A stretch of 64,000 bases of DNA, taken from contig NW_025941425.1 of the NCBI RefSeq assembly GCF_000764305.2, forward strand, positions 144,791 through 208,790, in the 5' to 3' direction. The translations under genes and the position numbers were made by a program. This DNA comes from Hyalella azteca (lineage: Eukaryota > Arthropoda > Malacostraca > Amphipoda > Hyalellidae). Of this stretch, positions 11,474-23,400 are shown piece after piece; within the stretch, counting starts at the first letter, position 1, and each line of letters opens with the position of its first letter. The notes below the pieces were generated by a model, which saw only the letters and a program-made list of their open reading frames with translations, was not told where the DNA came from and did no database searches.

Positions 11474-11600
11474 GCCATGGTCAGGAAGATGTGCCAGGTG
11501 CGCGGGAATTTATTTTATCATTTTATCGACCTGCGCGGTGCGCCGTACTATGCCGGTAAAAAAATGCGCCGTGCGCCGTACTTTTAGAATGCTAAAATAG
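11474..11600 (+). repeat. Dispersed repeat B, copy 2
   Basis: Inverted match to 6631-6753, sharing GGTCAGGAAGATGTGCCAG and the paired GCGCCGTAC motifs. Confidence 0.65.
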
Positions 11601-12344
11601 TTTAAGTATGGATGCGCGGCAACGCAAATTACATAATCACACTGACCGTACACTGTACACACAAACATGTATCCGCATTGTGTTGTGGTTGGATATGAGT
11701 TAACTAGATTGCTAACGCGTCAACTCAGGTTCTAAGAGTCAGCACAGTTATGAATATTCATTCATAGATCACAATTCAACCGGACATGAATTACAAAACT
11801 AAAGAAGGCAACATTGCTTTAGATGTGCCATCGATGCCTTCTAATGAATGACTGGAGTCTGGACTGGTTGCGGCAAGTAAGGTATGAACCTGTACGTCAA
11901 CAGTACGAACCTGCATGCCAATGCTGGGACTACATTCCCGACATCCTCCCGGCCAGTAAAATTGACACGATCAATACCTAATAACAATGCATGTAAATGG
12001 ACTATACAAATTAGGTCAATACGGCATAATTACAGAGCGTAATTAAACTATGTGATACAAAATATGAATATATATATATTTGCAAGATAAGTCAATGGTC
12101 TGTCGTTTATTTTTGCTTCATTTGAGCAATTATGGTGTCCAAATCTGGGTGCGTTATGTGTACTTTGAATGTGCAAAAATTATAACTATCATATGAAAAT
12201 TGTTACGTAGGTTATCATAGTACAAATGGCCATTGAGTATCAAGATTGCAGTTCTCCTACCACCCTTCATTGAATTATCCCGCCTTTTTTCTAAAATTCA
12301 ATAATCTCACTTCCAGCAAAGTTTGCAAAAATTCATTTGCTGCA
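11601..12344. other. Intergenic, no gene recognised
   Basis: AT-rich DNA with a short TA run near 12070. No coding or RNA feature recognised. Confidence 0.5.
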
Positions 12345-12890
12345 TAAAATACTCTCTGCTGTGGTGTTCGACGTCTGGTACGTTTCGGACAAATTTATGG
12401 CCGCTCTCACGGACGGTGTCCAAATCCAGTGTACCTGGAATATCTCCCAAAGTACTGAACGTAGCTTGATGAAACTTGGTACACATTCATTATGGCCTTA
12501 CGGTGATGTCAAGCTTGTGACAATTTTTTTAATATCGCCTTCATTTGTGAGTTATATGATGAAACATTCCGAAATTTGCAGTGTACTGGCCATTTCTTCC
12601 AGAGTACTGAACAGATCTGAATTAAATTTTGAATATGAATTTCTGAATACTGAATGGTGATGTTTAGCTCGTGAAAATTTTTTATGTTTTGCCTTCGTTG
12701 GCGAGTATTTTTCTCTCTTCCCTCATTCGTGATTTAAACAGCAAAATAGTACTCAAATTCGCAGGGTACCAGAGATTTCTTCTAAAATACTGAACAGATT
12801 TGAACGAAACTTTGCATATAGAAACCTAACCTCCCAATGGTGATGTTTAGCTTGTTACAATTTTTTCAATTTTGCCTTCGTTTGCGAGTT
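12345..12890 (+). repeat. Diverged copy of the inverted-repeat element at 43886-44580
   Basis: Three successive segments of about 180 bp each contain variants of TACTGAACGTAGCTTGATGA and GGTGATGTTTAGCTCGTGA and end in a GCGAGTTAT-type motif. They align with the left arm and spacer of 43886-44387. The right inverted arm is absent. Ends in a TA microsatellite. Confidence 0.65.
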
Positions 12891-12894
12891 ATAC

Positions 12895-12985
12895 GGATAT
12901 ATATATATATAATATATATAAATGAACTGTATAAATGAAGAACTTCTGCCTAACTACACTAATATATATATATATATACTGTGTT
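12895..12985. repeat. TA-rich microsatellite
   Basis: Two (TA)n blocks around a short unique stretch. That stretch contains GAAGAACTTCTGCCTAACTA, which also occurs beside the inverted-repeat element at 34093-34278. Confidence 0.8.
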
Positions 12986-13084
12986 AGTAGAATAGTAGTA
13001 GTCAATTGGGCATTTGGGCTGAAGCCACCAGTAAATTGCACTGTGCACAAATACAATTTTGATTGGGTAGAAAATTTTACCCAT

Positions 13085-13520
13085 TCAGGCCATTTTGATA
13101 GCAATTTTCCAATTTCTTCAGTAAAAAAATGACCTACTTGAGCCTACTTCCATCCCAAGATTTTCAATGATCTCTAGTGAAATGATTGCTTTAAACCACA
13201 ATTTTTCTTAGGAAACTTCTGCCCAATATTTCAAATTGGTTACTAACTAGGATCAGGATTAGAATTTTCCTACTTGTTTCTAAAATCTTGCGGCTCTAAG
13301 CCTCTAACATGATGAATTTTTAATGCAATTGGGATATTGCGGCCTGATCATAAGATCATGCACTTTTCTTAACAATTAGATAAGAGGTATCAAGGTAATT
13401 CATGTGGCAGAAATCTTGCTTGCAGTTCTGTAAATGGTGGGAAACCTTTAGTTGTGGCTCTAAAGGTAGATGTTTTCCATGCTTCATGATGCTTGACTAC
13501 TGTGAATAAATAAATCAAAC
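13085..13520 (+). repeat. Dispersed repeat shared with 46240-47420
   Basis: Several blocks, including CCAAGATTTTCAA, GAAATGATTGCTTT-like and TTCTGCCCAATATTTC-like sequence, occur in the same order at 46240-47420. Non-coding; probably an old transposon family of unknown class. Confidence 0.5.
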
Positions 13521-14410
13521 ATTAAAAGCAAAATGTAGACGCAATCTCAATCTGGAATATTGCACAGAATTGAAAAAATTATTAATATCAAGTACCGTAT
13601 CAACAATCCTTTCTGAGAGATTTTTGATAATTTTTTACAAAAATATGATTTTTTTCTATTTATGAAGAGAAATCAGTCTATGGTTATTGGTCATATTTAA
13701 CTTAGAATAATTGACAAAATTTCTTTAAAATCACAGATAAAAACAATTATTTTACTGAGGATGTTCAAGAATTGCTGGAAAAAATAGGCAACTTCTAAAG
13801 TTTTCTTATTGTTCACTGAAGAAATTGGATAGGGACAATAAAAAAATTAGCTTGATTCTATGAGTTTTTTCTGATTTAAGTGTGGTTTCTGCCCAATTTT
13901 CCAGTTAGGGGTCATGTTGTAATTTTGTCCAAATCAATCGCCAGGTTTGATGCTATGCTATTAATATAGAAGTTGACTTCTTTTTTAGCCTGGTCATCAG
14001 CTTTGGCTGTAACTCCCTTGGGTCCTTGCAGATGCAGTAGCATCTCCTGCAAGTTCTAAAATCTCTTAGCATCACCTCTATTTTGGACATTGTTCCTCTC
14101 ATCTTGTTCAGATTATCTTACTTGACTTCTGCTCTGATCCTGCTTCCATAATTTAATTATTGATTGTAATTTGCCTTTGTTTTTACATCTTCATTCAATT
14201 GTGTCGTTAAAGAGTTAAAAACATGTATTAAATAAATGAAAATTTGCTTGTTATTCAATTACATTTTACTTAAATTATTCTAAAAATAGTCACCAGAGTC
14301 CAGACAGACAGAGATATTTCAATATTACTCCATCTACTTATATATATGTCACCTGAGAATTGGCCTGTTAGCCATTTTATGACTATTATGTGTATTTTCC
14401 TATAATTTCA
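13521..14410. other. Upstream region of the PDIA5-like gene
   Basis: AT-rich, no coding exon seen. TATAATTTCAG at 14400-14410 is a 3' splice site-like sequence 42 bp before the PDIA5 start codon, so the transcript probably has an intron in its 5' UTR (or an equivalent splice event). Confidence 0.4.
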
Positions 14411-14452
14411 GATTTTTTTAATATTCAAATTGTTTGTGAGAACATATACACA

Positions 14453-14497
14453 ATGAGACAGCTCAGTAAGAGCTGCTTGCTCCTTCTCTTAGCCTTG
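14453..14497 (+). CDS. PDIA5: PDIA5 exon 1: start codon and signal peptide
   Basis: ATG followed by a short basic stretch and a Leu-rich core (SCLLLLLAL), ending in phase 0 at a perfect GTAAGT donor. Joined to exon 2 it makes a typical secretory signal peptide. Confidence 0.85.
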
Positions 14498-17400
14498 GTA
14501 AGTATATGTATTGTATATACTATAAAAAATATACCATACGGTAACAGGATTATGAATGATTTGATGAAGACTGCTGACCATTGATCAAAAATAACACATG
14601 CCAACACTGGAACATGTTCCAACTCCTCCAGTGGAAAGAGGGGCATTTGTATAAGAACCTTCAAACAATATTCTAAATGTATTAAAAATTTCTATTTTGA
14701 CTCAATTATTTCAAATATTTTTTACTCAAATTCTGATGCAATTATTATCTGACAAAAATTATTGTAATATTTTTCTTTATGGAGGCTAATTTTGAGCTGT
14801 AGTAATTTTAGTTATTGTTTGGAAAATAACTTCTTGTTCTGTCACCAAGAACCACTGTAATTGGAAATTAATCTTTATTAATTAAGATCATTTGAGAAGT
14901 CCAGCTCCATTATTGGTTCAAAATTCCTTAAGATGAGTGCAATCAATTATTAAAGTAAAATTCACATGAAAATTCAAAATTTATGACCATTAAATTGATA
15001 TGACAATTGAGAATTCATATGAGAATTAATTGACAAGAGAAAACATATCAAGTAGTTTTAGGTTTTTTTTATAGAAACTTGATCTCCCCCACATCTTCTA
15101 CAGGAATTTCTATTCTGAATGTATATTGTCTCTTGACTATCACAACACAGAAATTTTACTAAATGTTTACATATTTGCCCTTGCATCCTTAGTATCCTTG
15201 GTAGGTATTTGTTTTGGACATAGCAGTCCCAGGCCACGATGGATCGCCGCCTCTGACTATCGCGCCTCTGCCCTCATTTGGGCCAGCTGACGCACAAGTG
15301 CATATTATAATTATAGATAGCTATATATGAATGGTATTGTTTAGTCATCTAACTACAATTTAGAAAATATTGCAAACTAACACCACCTTTTCTTTTCAGG
15401 TTTGCTGTGTGCTAGTAGCAGTATTGGCTGGGAAGCCTCCAAACAACATTGAATCTATCAGTGACCCTAAGGTGGGTATATATATTTTTTAATGAGATAT
15501 GCACTCTTAAGGATGGATTTGTTAATTAAATTAGAACCTGTTAAAAAACTTCCTGATTCCTAGGTTTAAGATAATTAACAGTTAAGTTTAGATAAATATT
15601 TTTTTATTCAAAACAGATATTGTCTTTCATGCTAATTCTATTAAGATTACATAAGCTTTAAACTCCTGAATTTCTTCCTTAACCCTGACTTTGCTTGTTA
15701 TTATAGAAATATACATTATAGCTTTTGAGTAAATGGCATTTCTTTAACTCTAAGTGTTCACTAAACACAATTACTGTTTGAGAATTAGTCCAAAGTTGCT
15801 GGAATGGCCCCTAAGGAGATGTCATCTGTGATATTTGTTTATAGTGTTGCTACCAAAATATTATTTTTCTTTAAACATTTCCATTTGAGATAAGTGTTGG
15901 TTAGCTATCTCTGCAGTGCTTTTTATGAATTAGTTGCTTTATTTAGCATGATTCGAGGAAAAATTTTGTTGAGACTCAAGTTAAAACTTTTTTGTCCTTA
16001 TATTTCTGTAATAGTAGGAAAATGTCAGGGGATAACATATTCTACATATGCAGGAGTGGAAGAAATTGCTGAGGACACGCACCAATGTCCTGGTGCTCTA
16101 CAGCCACGGTGCACTCACTGGGGAGCTGTCAACTGTGCTGAGTCACGTGTCCACAGACCTTCGGGGCACTGCAACAATCGTGCTTGTCGACTGTAATGGG
16201 TATGTGTGACTTGCAACAAACTGCAACAATCATGCTTGTCGACTGTAATGGGTTTGTGTGAATTGCAATAAACTGCAACAATCATGCTTGTCGACTGTAA
16301 TGGGTTTGTGTGAATTGCAATAAACTGCAACAATTGTGCTTGTCGACTGTAATGGGTTTGTTTGAATTGCGGGGAACTGCAACAATCATGCCTGTCGACT
16401 GCAATGGGTTTGTGTGAATTGCAATAAACTGCAACAATTGTGCTTGTCGACTGTAATGGGTTTGTGTGAATTGCTGGGAACTGCAACAATCATGCCTGTC
16501 GACTGCAATGGGTTTGTGNGTGAGTCTAATGATATTTCTGTGAGTCTAATGATATTTCTGTGAGTCTAATAATATTTCTGTGAGTCTAAGGGGCTTTTGG
16601 GGGCTTTTTTACTTTTTATCATGTAATGCTGATAGTTTACTCACTTTCCTGATCACACTTTGTATGTTCGGTACCTACAGTTGATACAAATATATGAAAA
16701 ATAAATAGATATTTTTCCCCCAATATGGAACTTTGAGCAGCTTTTTTCAATCAACATGTGAATAATCTGATTAATCACTATGTTGGAAAAAGTATTTGAT
16801 TTCTCTTTCCACTTCGATTCACATGAAACAAAAATTGAACTCTTCTGTCAGTGACCCTGATATGTTTAGGCTACAAGAAGTAGTTTTCAATAGTTATAAA
16901 TCAAATGTAGGTATAGTTAGTAATATGTTTGTTATGGTTATATGTTAGGTATACGTATGTATGGTAAATATATTTCTTATATTGAAATAAATCAATTGAG
17001 GCTATAAAGATGATCATGCAGTTGGGACTTCTTGAATTTGGAAGTTTATAATTTTTTTGGACATTCTTAAGAAGTTGATAATAAAATGATCAATTAAATA
17101 TAGATAAATGTTTCTCTTGGGATACGTACTTCTTTAATTAATGTTTGAACTTTTCAGATTAAGATCAAGCAGGCAAGTTGTAGATGTGCCATGTATCAAA
17201 AGCTAAGGCTGAAAAGCCCATGCCATTGTTTCTTGCATTAATCTAATTTCCTTTTTCTCTGAACTTACGTAAGTTCTTGTTGTATAAACATTCTATGTCC
17301 TAGGACTTAGATTATTTGTAAACAACACCCATCAAAACATGTAAAAAATGGGTTTAGGTTCGTCGTTGAGAGATTGAAGACAATGATCTCAACCATTGTG

Positions 17401-20400
17401 TGTTTAATGCCTATGCATCACCACCCTTGATTAACAGAATAGCCAAACATAAGTTTCCAGGATGCTTCTTCGATAATTTTATCAATTAACCTGCGGCCCG
17501 AGGGTCTTTAGCTCACTAACATTTATTGTTATTAATACAAATTTATTCCTTGAACCAAGATAATTAAAAATGGGATGACTAGAAAATCTTAATGTTTGTA
17601 GCAAAAAAGTGGCAAGTTAAAATTCAATCTTTTATCATACCACTCTTATTTAGTATGACGTTGAGAAAAAAAAATTTCTTTCTGAAATATTAAGCACAAT
17701 ATTTATGGCATTTTGCCTTATATTCCAGTCTATGAAGAAGTTACTGAAGGCTAAGAAGTCATTCCTGATTTTCTGAACTATTAAGCACTATATTTCTGTA
17801 ATTTTGCCTTATATTCCAGTCTATGAAGAAGTTACTGAAGGCAAAGAAGTCATTCCTGATTTTCTGAACTATTAAGCACTATATTTCTGTAATTTTGCTT
17901 TATATTCCAGTCTATGAAGAAGTTACTGAAGGCAAAGAAGTCATTTCTTATGATGTTCTACGCGCCGTGGTGCGGGTTCTGCAAGCGTCTCAAGCCTGAC
18001 TACTCCTCAGCGGCGAGTGAAGTGAAGTCTGAAGGCCTCATCCTCGCTGCCATGGACGTTAATAAGCCTGAGAACGCCCCTGCCAGGGCTGAGTACAACA
18101 TCACCGGCTTCCCTACACTTGTGTACTTTGAGTACGTCACTTATTATGGTAGTACATGTGTTACACGAGTACAACATCACTGGCTTCCCTACACTCGTGT
18201 ACTTCGAGTGCGTTACTTGTTAGTACATGACTACATGTGTACATGTGTCTTTTGTATACTTCGAGTATACTTCACTCGTTAGTACATGTGTTACACGAGT
18301 ACAACATCACCGGCTTTCCTACACTCGTGTACTTTGAGTACGTCACTCATGAGTACATGTGTTACACGAGTACATGTGTCCCTTGTATACATCGAGTGTG
18401 TCACTCATGAGTACCTACATGCAGGGTTGGCGATTTTTTTGATTTTTTTAAAAAAATCAAAAATCAATGATTTTTTTTATTTTTTCATGATTTTTTTGAT
18501 TTATTTGATTTTTTTTTATTTTTTCAGCTTTTTTGTCCTTTTTGGGGTGTTATTTTTTATGTTACAATTAGCCTACTAACAATAACAGTATATGGATCAT
18601 AATAGATGGCTATAAAGGGCACTTATTGCCTCCAATAATGGCCAACAGGCCAAGGTGGTGTTTACCACTTAGGGATTTTCAGGTAAACAAATATTGATAC
18701 TATGTCTATTCATTAGCTTTGTGAAGTTTGTATGGAGCAAGGTAATGAGCTAAATATTGACCATTTAACTGGCTTCAATATACAAAAACACTTCAGGAAT
18801 GAAGATCTCCTAAATATTGAAGAGTCACATAACAGATAGGTAGCTGATTGCACAGTGCACAGCACTATCAATAGATCTACTAGTTTTATGTCCTATAAAT
18901 CTACCAGACTCTACCTTCTATACACACCGACTAGTAGTGACTGAGTGACTGACTGCACTGTTCCCATTTAATTCAGACCAATTAACCAATACTAAACATA
19001 AACTGAACGATAACCCAACAAACCTCATACAACTTGAAACGAGACTTAAGTTATGAGAAAAGCTAACACTGTTTGAAATAAACATGTGCACAATTCAAAT
19101 ATTTTATATCCATTCACTGCATTTAATTATTTTATATATAGTCTTATAATTGTACTTGTTTTGTTTCTAGTTTTAAATTCACATATTTAAAGATTGAAAT
19201 TAAATATTTCAATTAGAATACTCGTATTAGGGTGGAAAACCTTTCTAATTGCCTAAAAGGTCAATACAATCTCAACCTCTTAATATACAGGGTGGAGCAG
19301 AACCGATTGAGCAGTTTTGAGGTAAAATAAAAGAGTAATGGAGGTACATAAAGAAGAAAGTTTATTTTACTAGAGGTTAGCATAACATAGCATTTAGAAT
19401 ACTTATGTTTTGAAAACAATATCTGGAAGATGGGGGCTGTTAGCTGCAACACACTGTTGGAGTTGTTCTCAGAGGAGGGAGTAACCATGACAGTGAATTC
19501 CAATTGCTATTCTGCAATGTTGCAAAATTTCTTGCAGCCTATGATGGAAAACATTGTTGAAAATGAAGCATTGAGAGACGTGTGGTTCCAGCAGGATGGG
19601 CTACAGCTCACACAGCCCGAATGTCACTCAATGTTTTAAAACGCATATTTCCCGTAGGTCTAGTGTCTCTGAGGGGTGATTTACAGTGGCCTGCGAAGTC
19701 ACCTGATTTGAGCATTTGCGATTTCTTTCTTTGGGGACATCTAAAAGAGAAGTTCAGAAGTTGCCCTCACACCCTACCACAGCTAAGGGAACAGATTATT
19801 GCAGCAGAGGTTATGGCCATACCTCGCCATATGTGTGAACGTGCTGTAGGAAACTTCCGAGAACAACTCTAACAGTGTGATGCAGCTAACAAACCCCATC
19901 TTCCTGATATTGTTTAATTTGTTTTCAAAACATAAGTATTTTAAATGGTATGTTATGCTAATCATGAGGAAAATAAACTTTCTTCTTAATGTACCTCCAT
20001 TACTCTTTTATTTTACTTCAAAACTGTTCAATCAGTTCTGCCCCACCTTGTATAAGCTAGCTAACACATTTAAATTGTATATTGTAATCAATACATAACA
20101 AATAGTCAAATAGTTAGACTACTTATAGCCTTATAAGAATTAGCTAAGCCGCTAGCTACGTACAATGTATTGCACTCTTGATGCCTCTGTACCAAAAACA
20201 TTCAATTTATTGTTTTCTAATACACACTAAAGGCAACAAGTTTATATACCAATTTGACATTCATAGTACCATGAATAACAATACCTCAATATAAATTGAA
20301 GACTGCCACTCAATATTTTTAAATATATGAAAAAATCAAATAAATCGAAAAAAATCAAAAAAATCATGATTTTTTTATAAAAAAATTAAGTGATTTAATC

Positions 20401-23400
20401 ACATGATTTAATCATTTTGATTTAATCATTGCCAACCCTGCCTACATGTGTAACACGAGTTCAACATCATGGGCTTCCCTACACTTGTATACTTCGAGTG
20501 CGTTACTTATGAGTATTTGTGTTACACGAGTGCATTTGTTACACAATGACAACATCACTGGCTTCACCACTCTCGGATACTTTGAGTGCATCACTCAATA
20601 CTATTTGGCAATGATAATCTTAAGTGTGTCCAGGTCTGATTCATTATCATTCAGCTCTAATATTTTCTCGTACTTGTGCAGGTCTGGCAAGGCAAAGTTC
20701 ACGTATGAAGGAGAGAACACGCAAGCAGGCCTCGTCAGCTTCATCCGCAACCCTGAGCAGCCTGTGACGCAGAAAGTTAGCATTTCTTTTTATATCTAAA
20801 CTTTTAATTTCCTAGAGTTAATGATCTTGATTTTGATGTTTATGTAAAAATAAAAGTTTTTGAATGTACACATCTTCATTTTTTTAAGGAAATAAGAATA
20901 ATATATGTTCCATTTTAATTTGTATTCCAGTTTTCATGGATTTAATTAATGCATTTGACTGCAATTTAATTTTAATTGCTCAAATTTCACATTTTGACTT
21001 TTATTATTCATACATTAGTGACCTAATATATACATTGACCATTATTGTTAAGTGGGAGATTTAAAAACAAATTCAAGTATGTGCTGCGTTGTAATAATTT
21101 TCTCTCATTGCTGGATTAAATGACTCCATCATCAAGTTTACTATTTATTTAATGCTGCAGTTATTTTCATTCACTTTTTTTTTAATTAGATCATTAATGG
21201 CAGCAGCTATCATGCTAATTACCTTTTCGAATTTGATTAGTACATGCAACAATTATCATCATTATCTTTTTTACCCAACATTGTCAAATTGTAATTATAT
21301 TTCAGCCTGCCGAGGAGTCTTGGTCTGACACTGCCAGCGACGTTCACCACCTCACCAGCGACACCTTCCATGCGTTCATCAAGGTAGGGATTTGGTCGAA
21401 TTGTTTCATTATCATTAATTTATTGCTTATTTATTATGAAAATATATAATTTACTTTCTAGTATTTGCTATCAATGTTTTTATGAACTTCTTCTTGGTTA
21501 ATGTGATTTATATCAATTGTGTGTCTTGATCGTATCAGTTCCTTCACATCATTTTCATAAAGTTTGTTTCACTCTTATTCTAGGTAGCATTCAATCTATT
21601 CCTATTTTGTGTAAACTTCCCGTTTGCCATAGACTCAATAATATGAAAAATGTGGCCAGTAATTGACATGTGTACATTTGATACAAATATATTATAGATT
21701 TAACTGTGGTGCTCTCATAGAAATTTTGTCAAATTAAATCTGGGTGTTCAGAACTCTAATTTACAGATCCAGTTGCATATTTGTGCTAAACTCTCAAGAA
21801 CCAAGTGGCATTTACCCCTATCTTGTTTAATCAGATATTGCTGTGTCATTTCCCTCACGGTTATTGGGACTAGATAGGCAGTTCATTGTAGCCGCAATGG
21901 AACACGTGTCAGTAACAACACGTGTCATTTCTCCCATGGTTATTAGGACCAGGGCCTATACTTTCAAAATAAGTTAAGAGATCGTAAGTTCATCAGCCAA
22001 TCATTGACGGCCTTTCAAGCAAAATCCACCAATCATAGAGAAGAAAATAGAGCGTAAGTACTTACGTTCACTTAGCGAGTTTTGAAAGTATGGCCCAAGG
22101 AACGCAGTTCATTGTAGCTGCAATGGACTCGAGTAACACGTGTCATTTTCCTCATGATTATTGGGACCAGGAAAGCAGTTTATTGTTCAATTTAGTAACG
22201 TTGATGCCTGACGCAGGGCGAGGCATCAGTGCTGGTGATGTTCTACGCTCCATGGTGCGGCCACTGCAAGCGCATCAAACCTGAGTACATCAACGCTGCC
22301 AGCCAGCTGTTGGCCCAGGGGGTGAGTGATGCATGGGGGTTTGAGTTATGTGTTAGACGGCCATGTTAAGCGCCGCCTCACTTATTACCTATATATTAGA
22401 ATAGAAGTGTCGGCACTGAAGAAATAGGCCCTTGGCCCGTTGCCGATTCATGTACTTTCCGTGACTTGATTCACAAGGGATCCGGCCTTTGGAACCCGAT
22501 CTTTCCACAGCTGACGATTGATTGAGATAGCTGCTGGACTTATTGCCTGGTCCATAATTTGCTAGGCATTTTAAGACAACATATGCTCCTGCATAGCTTC
22601 GTCTAGTCTGTTTTTGAAGATGTTCATACTCGGAGCGTCAACAATGCTATCAGGGAGGCTGTTCCACATGTCGGTGACTCGAAGCGAGAAGAAATGTTGT
22701 CGCATAGATGTGTTCCAACGCTGTTTTTTTAGTTTATAGCCATAGCACCTGGTGTTGGATATTGTTTCAAATTCTAGGCCTCTAGTTTCAAATTTCTACC
22801 TGATAGCAGGGCTTTGTTGACCAAGTTCGTGATGGATAAGTAATACATCATTTGTCTAAATAAATCATCTTGATACAGGATGGTTATACATGAGAGTTAC
22901 AGTACAGTATACGGGGTGGTTATACATAAGTGTTAGGTATAAGGCTGATGCATAGCTAGGTGATGCGTTGAGGGTGGTGCGAGTGATGGAGTTGAATCGC
23001 TAATAGTTCATAATTATTTTATTTTCGAGAAAAGTAGAATAGTGTCTTTTCCTTCTCAGCATTATTATTAGAGCGCAAGAGATGTCAAATGCGAGAATTA
23101 AGTTCATTCAGACATCATAATATTGTATGATTTATGATATGGTTCTGAGGTATGACTAGAGAACTATCGTCGTGTTTAGTTTATCCAACTGTACAGGAAA
23201 AATGTCCAGGAAGTAGTGTAGGTAACTTTTGCCACCAGACGTGCCACACAAACCTCTTGCTTCCTACCCACCTCACCACCTACACTACCACCACACATCA
23301 CCCACCTACCACCACCTCAATATCCCGCACCACCCACCTACCACCACCTCAATATCCCGCACCACCCACCTACCACCACCTCAATATCCCGCACCACCCA

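Larger units (their letters stand above)
18422..20440. mobile_element. Non-autonomous hAT element with 8-bp target duplication
   Basis: The terminal inverted repeats CAGGGTTGGC and GCCAACCCTG are flanked by identical 8-bp direct repeats CCTACATG (18414-18421 and 20441-20448), the hallmark of hAT insertion. Subterminal regions are A/T homopolymer-rich with ATCAATGATTTTTT-like motifs. No hAT transposase frame is recognisable. A second transposon is nested inside. Confidence 0.9.
18132..20600 (+). repeat. Array of copies of the CGFC exon 3' end and donor, split by a hAT insertion
   Basis: The last 42 bases of the exon plus the donor (ending TGTACTTTGAGTACGTCAC in the exon copy) are repeated near 18169-18216, 18298-18346, 20458-20505 and, more diverged, 20547-20595. 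The hAT element at 18422-20440 separates the third and fourth copies, so the array is older than the insertion. Confidence 0.88.

Noticed and set aside
16115..16489. Minus-strand frame with [13 protein letters not shown] repeats
   Set aside because: It is the reverse of the 52-bp array derived from PDIA5 exon 3, not an independent gene.
17150..17240. Candidate missing PDIA5 exon ([12 protein letters not shown] in one frame)
   Set aside because: The acceptor at 17157 gives the wrong frame, the alternative TAG acceptor is weak, there is no donor, and similarity to the expected segment is marginal.
18286..18579. Phe-rich frame with membrane-like character
   Set aside because: It spans the exon-copy array and the poly-A/T end of the hAT element.
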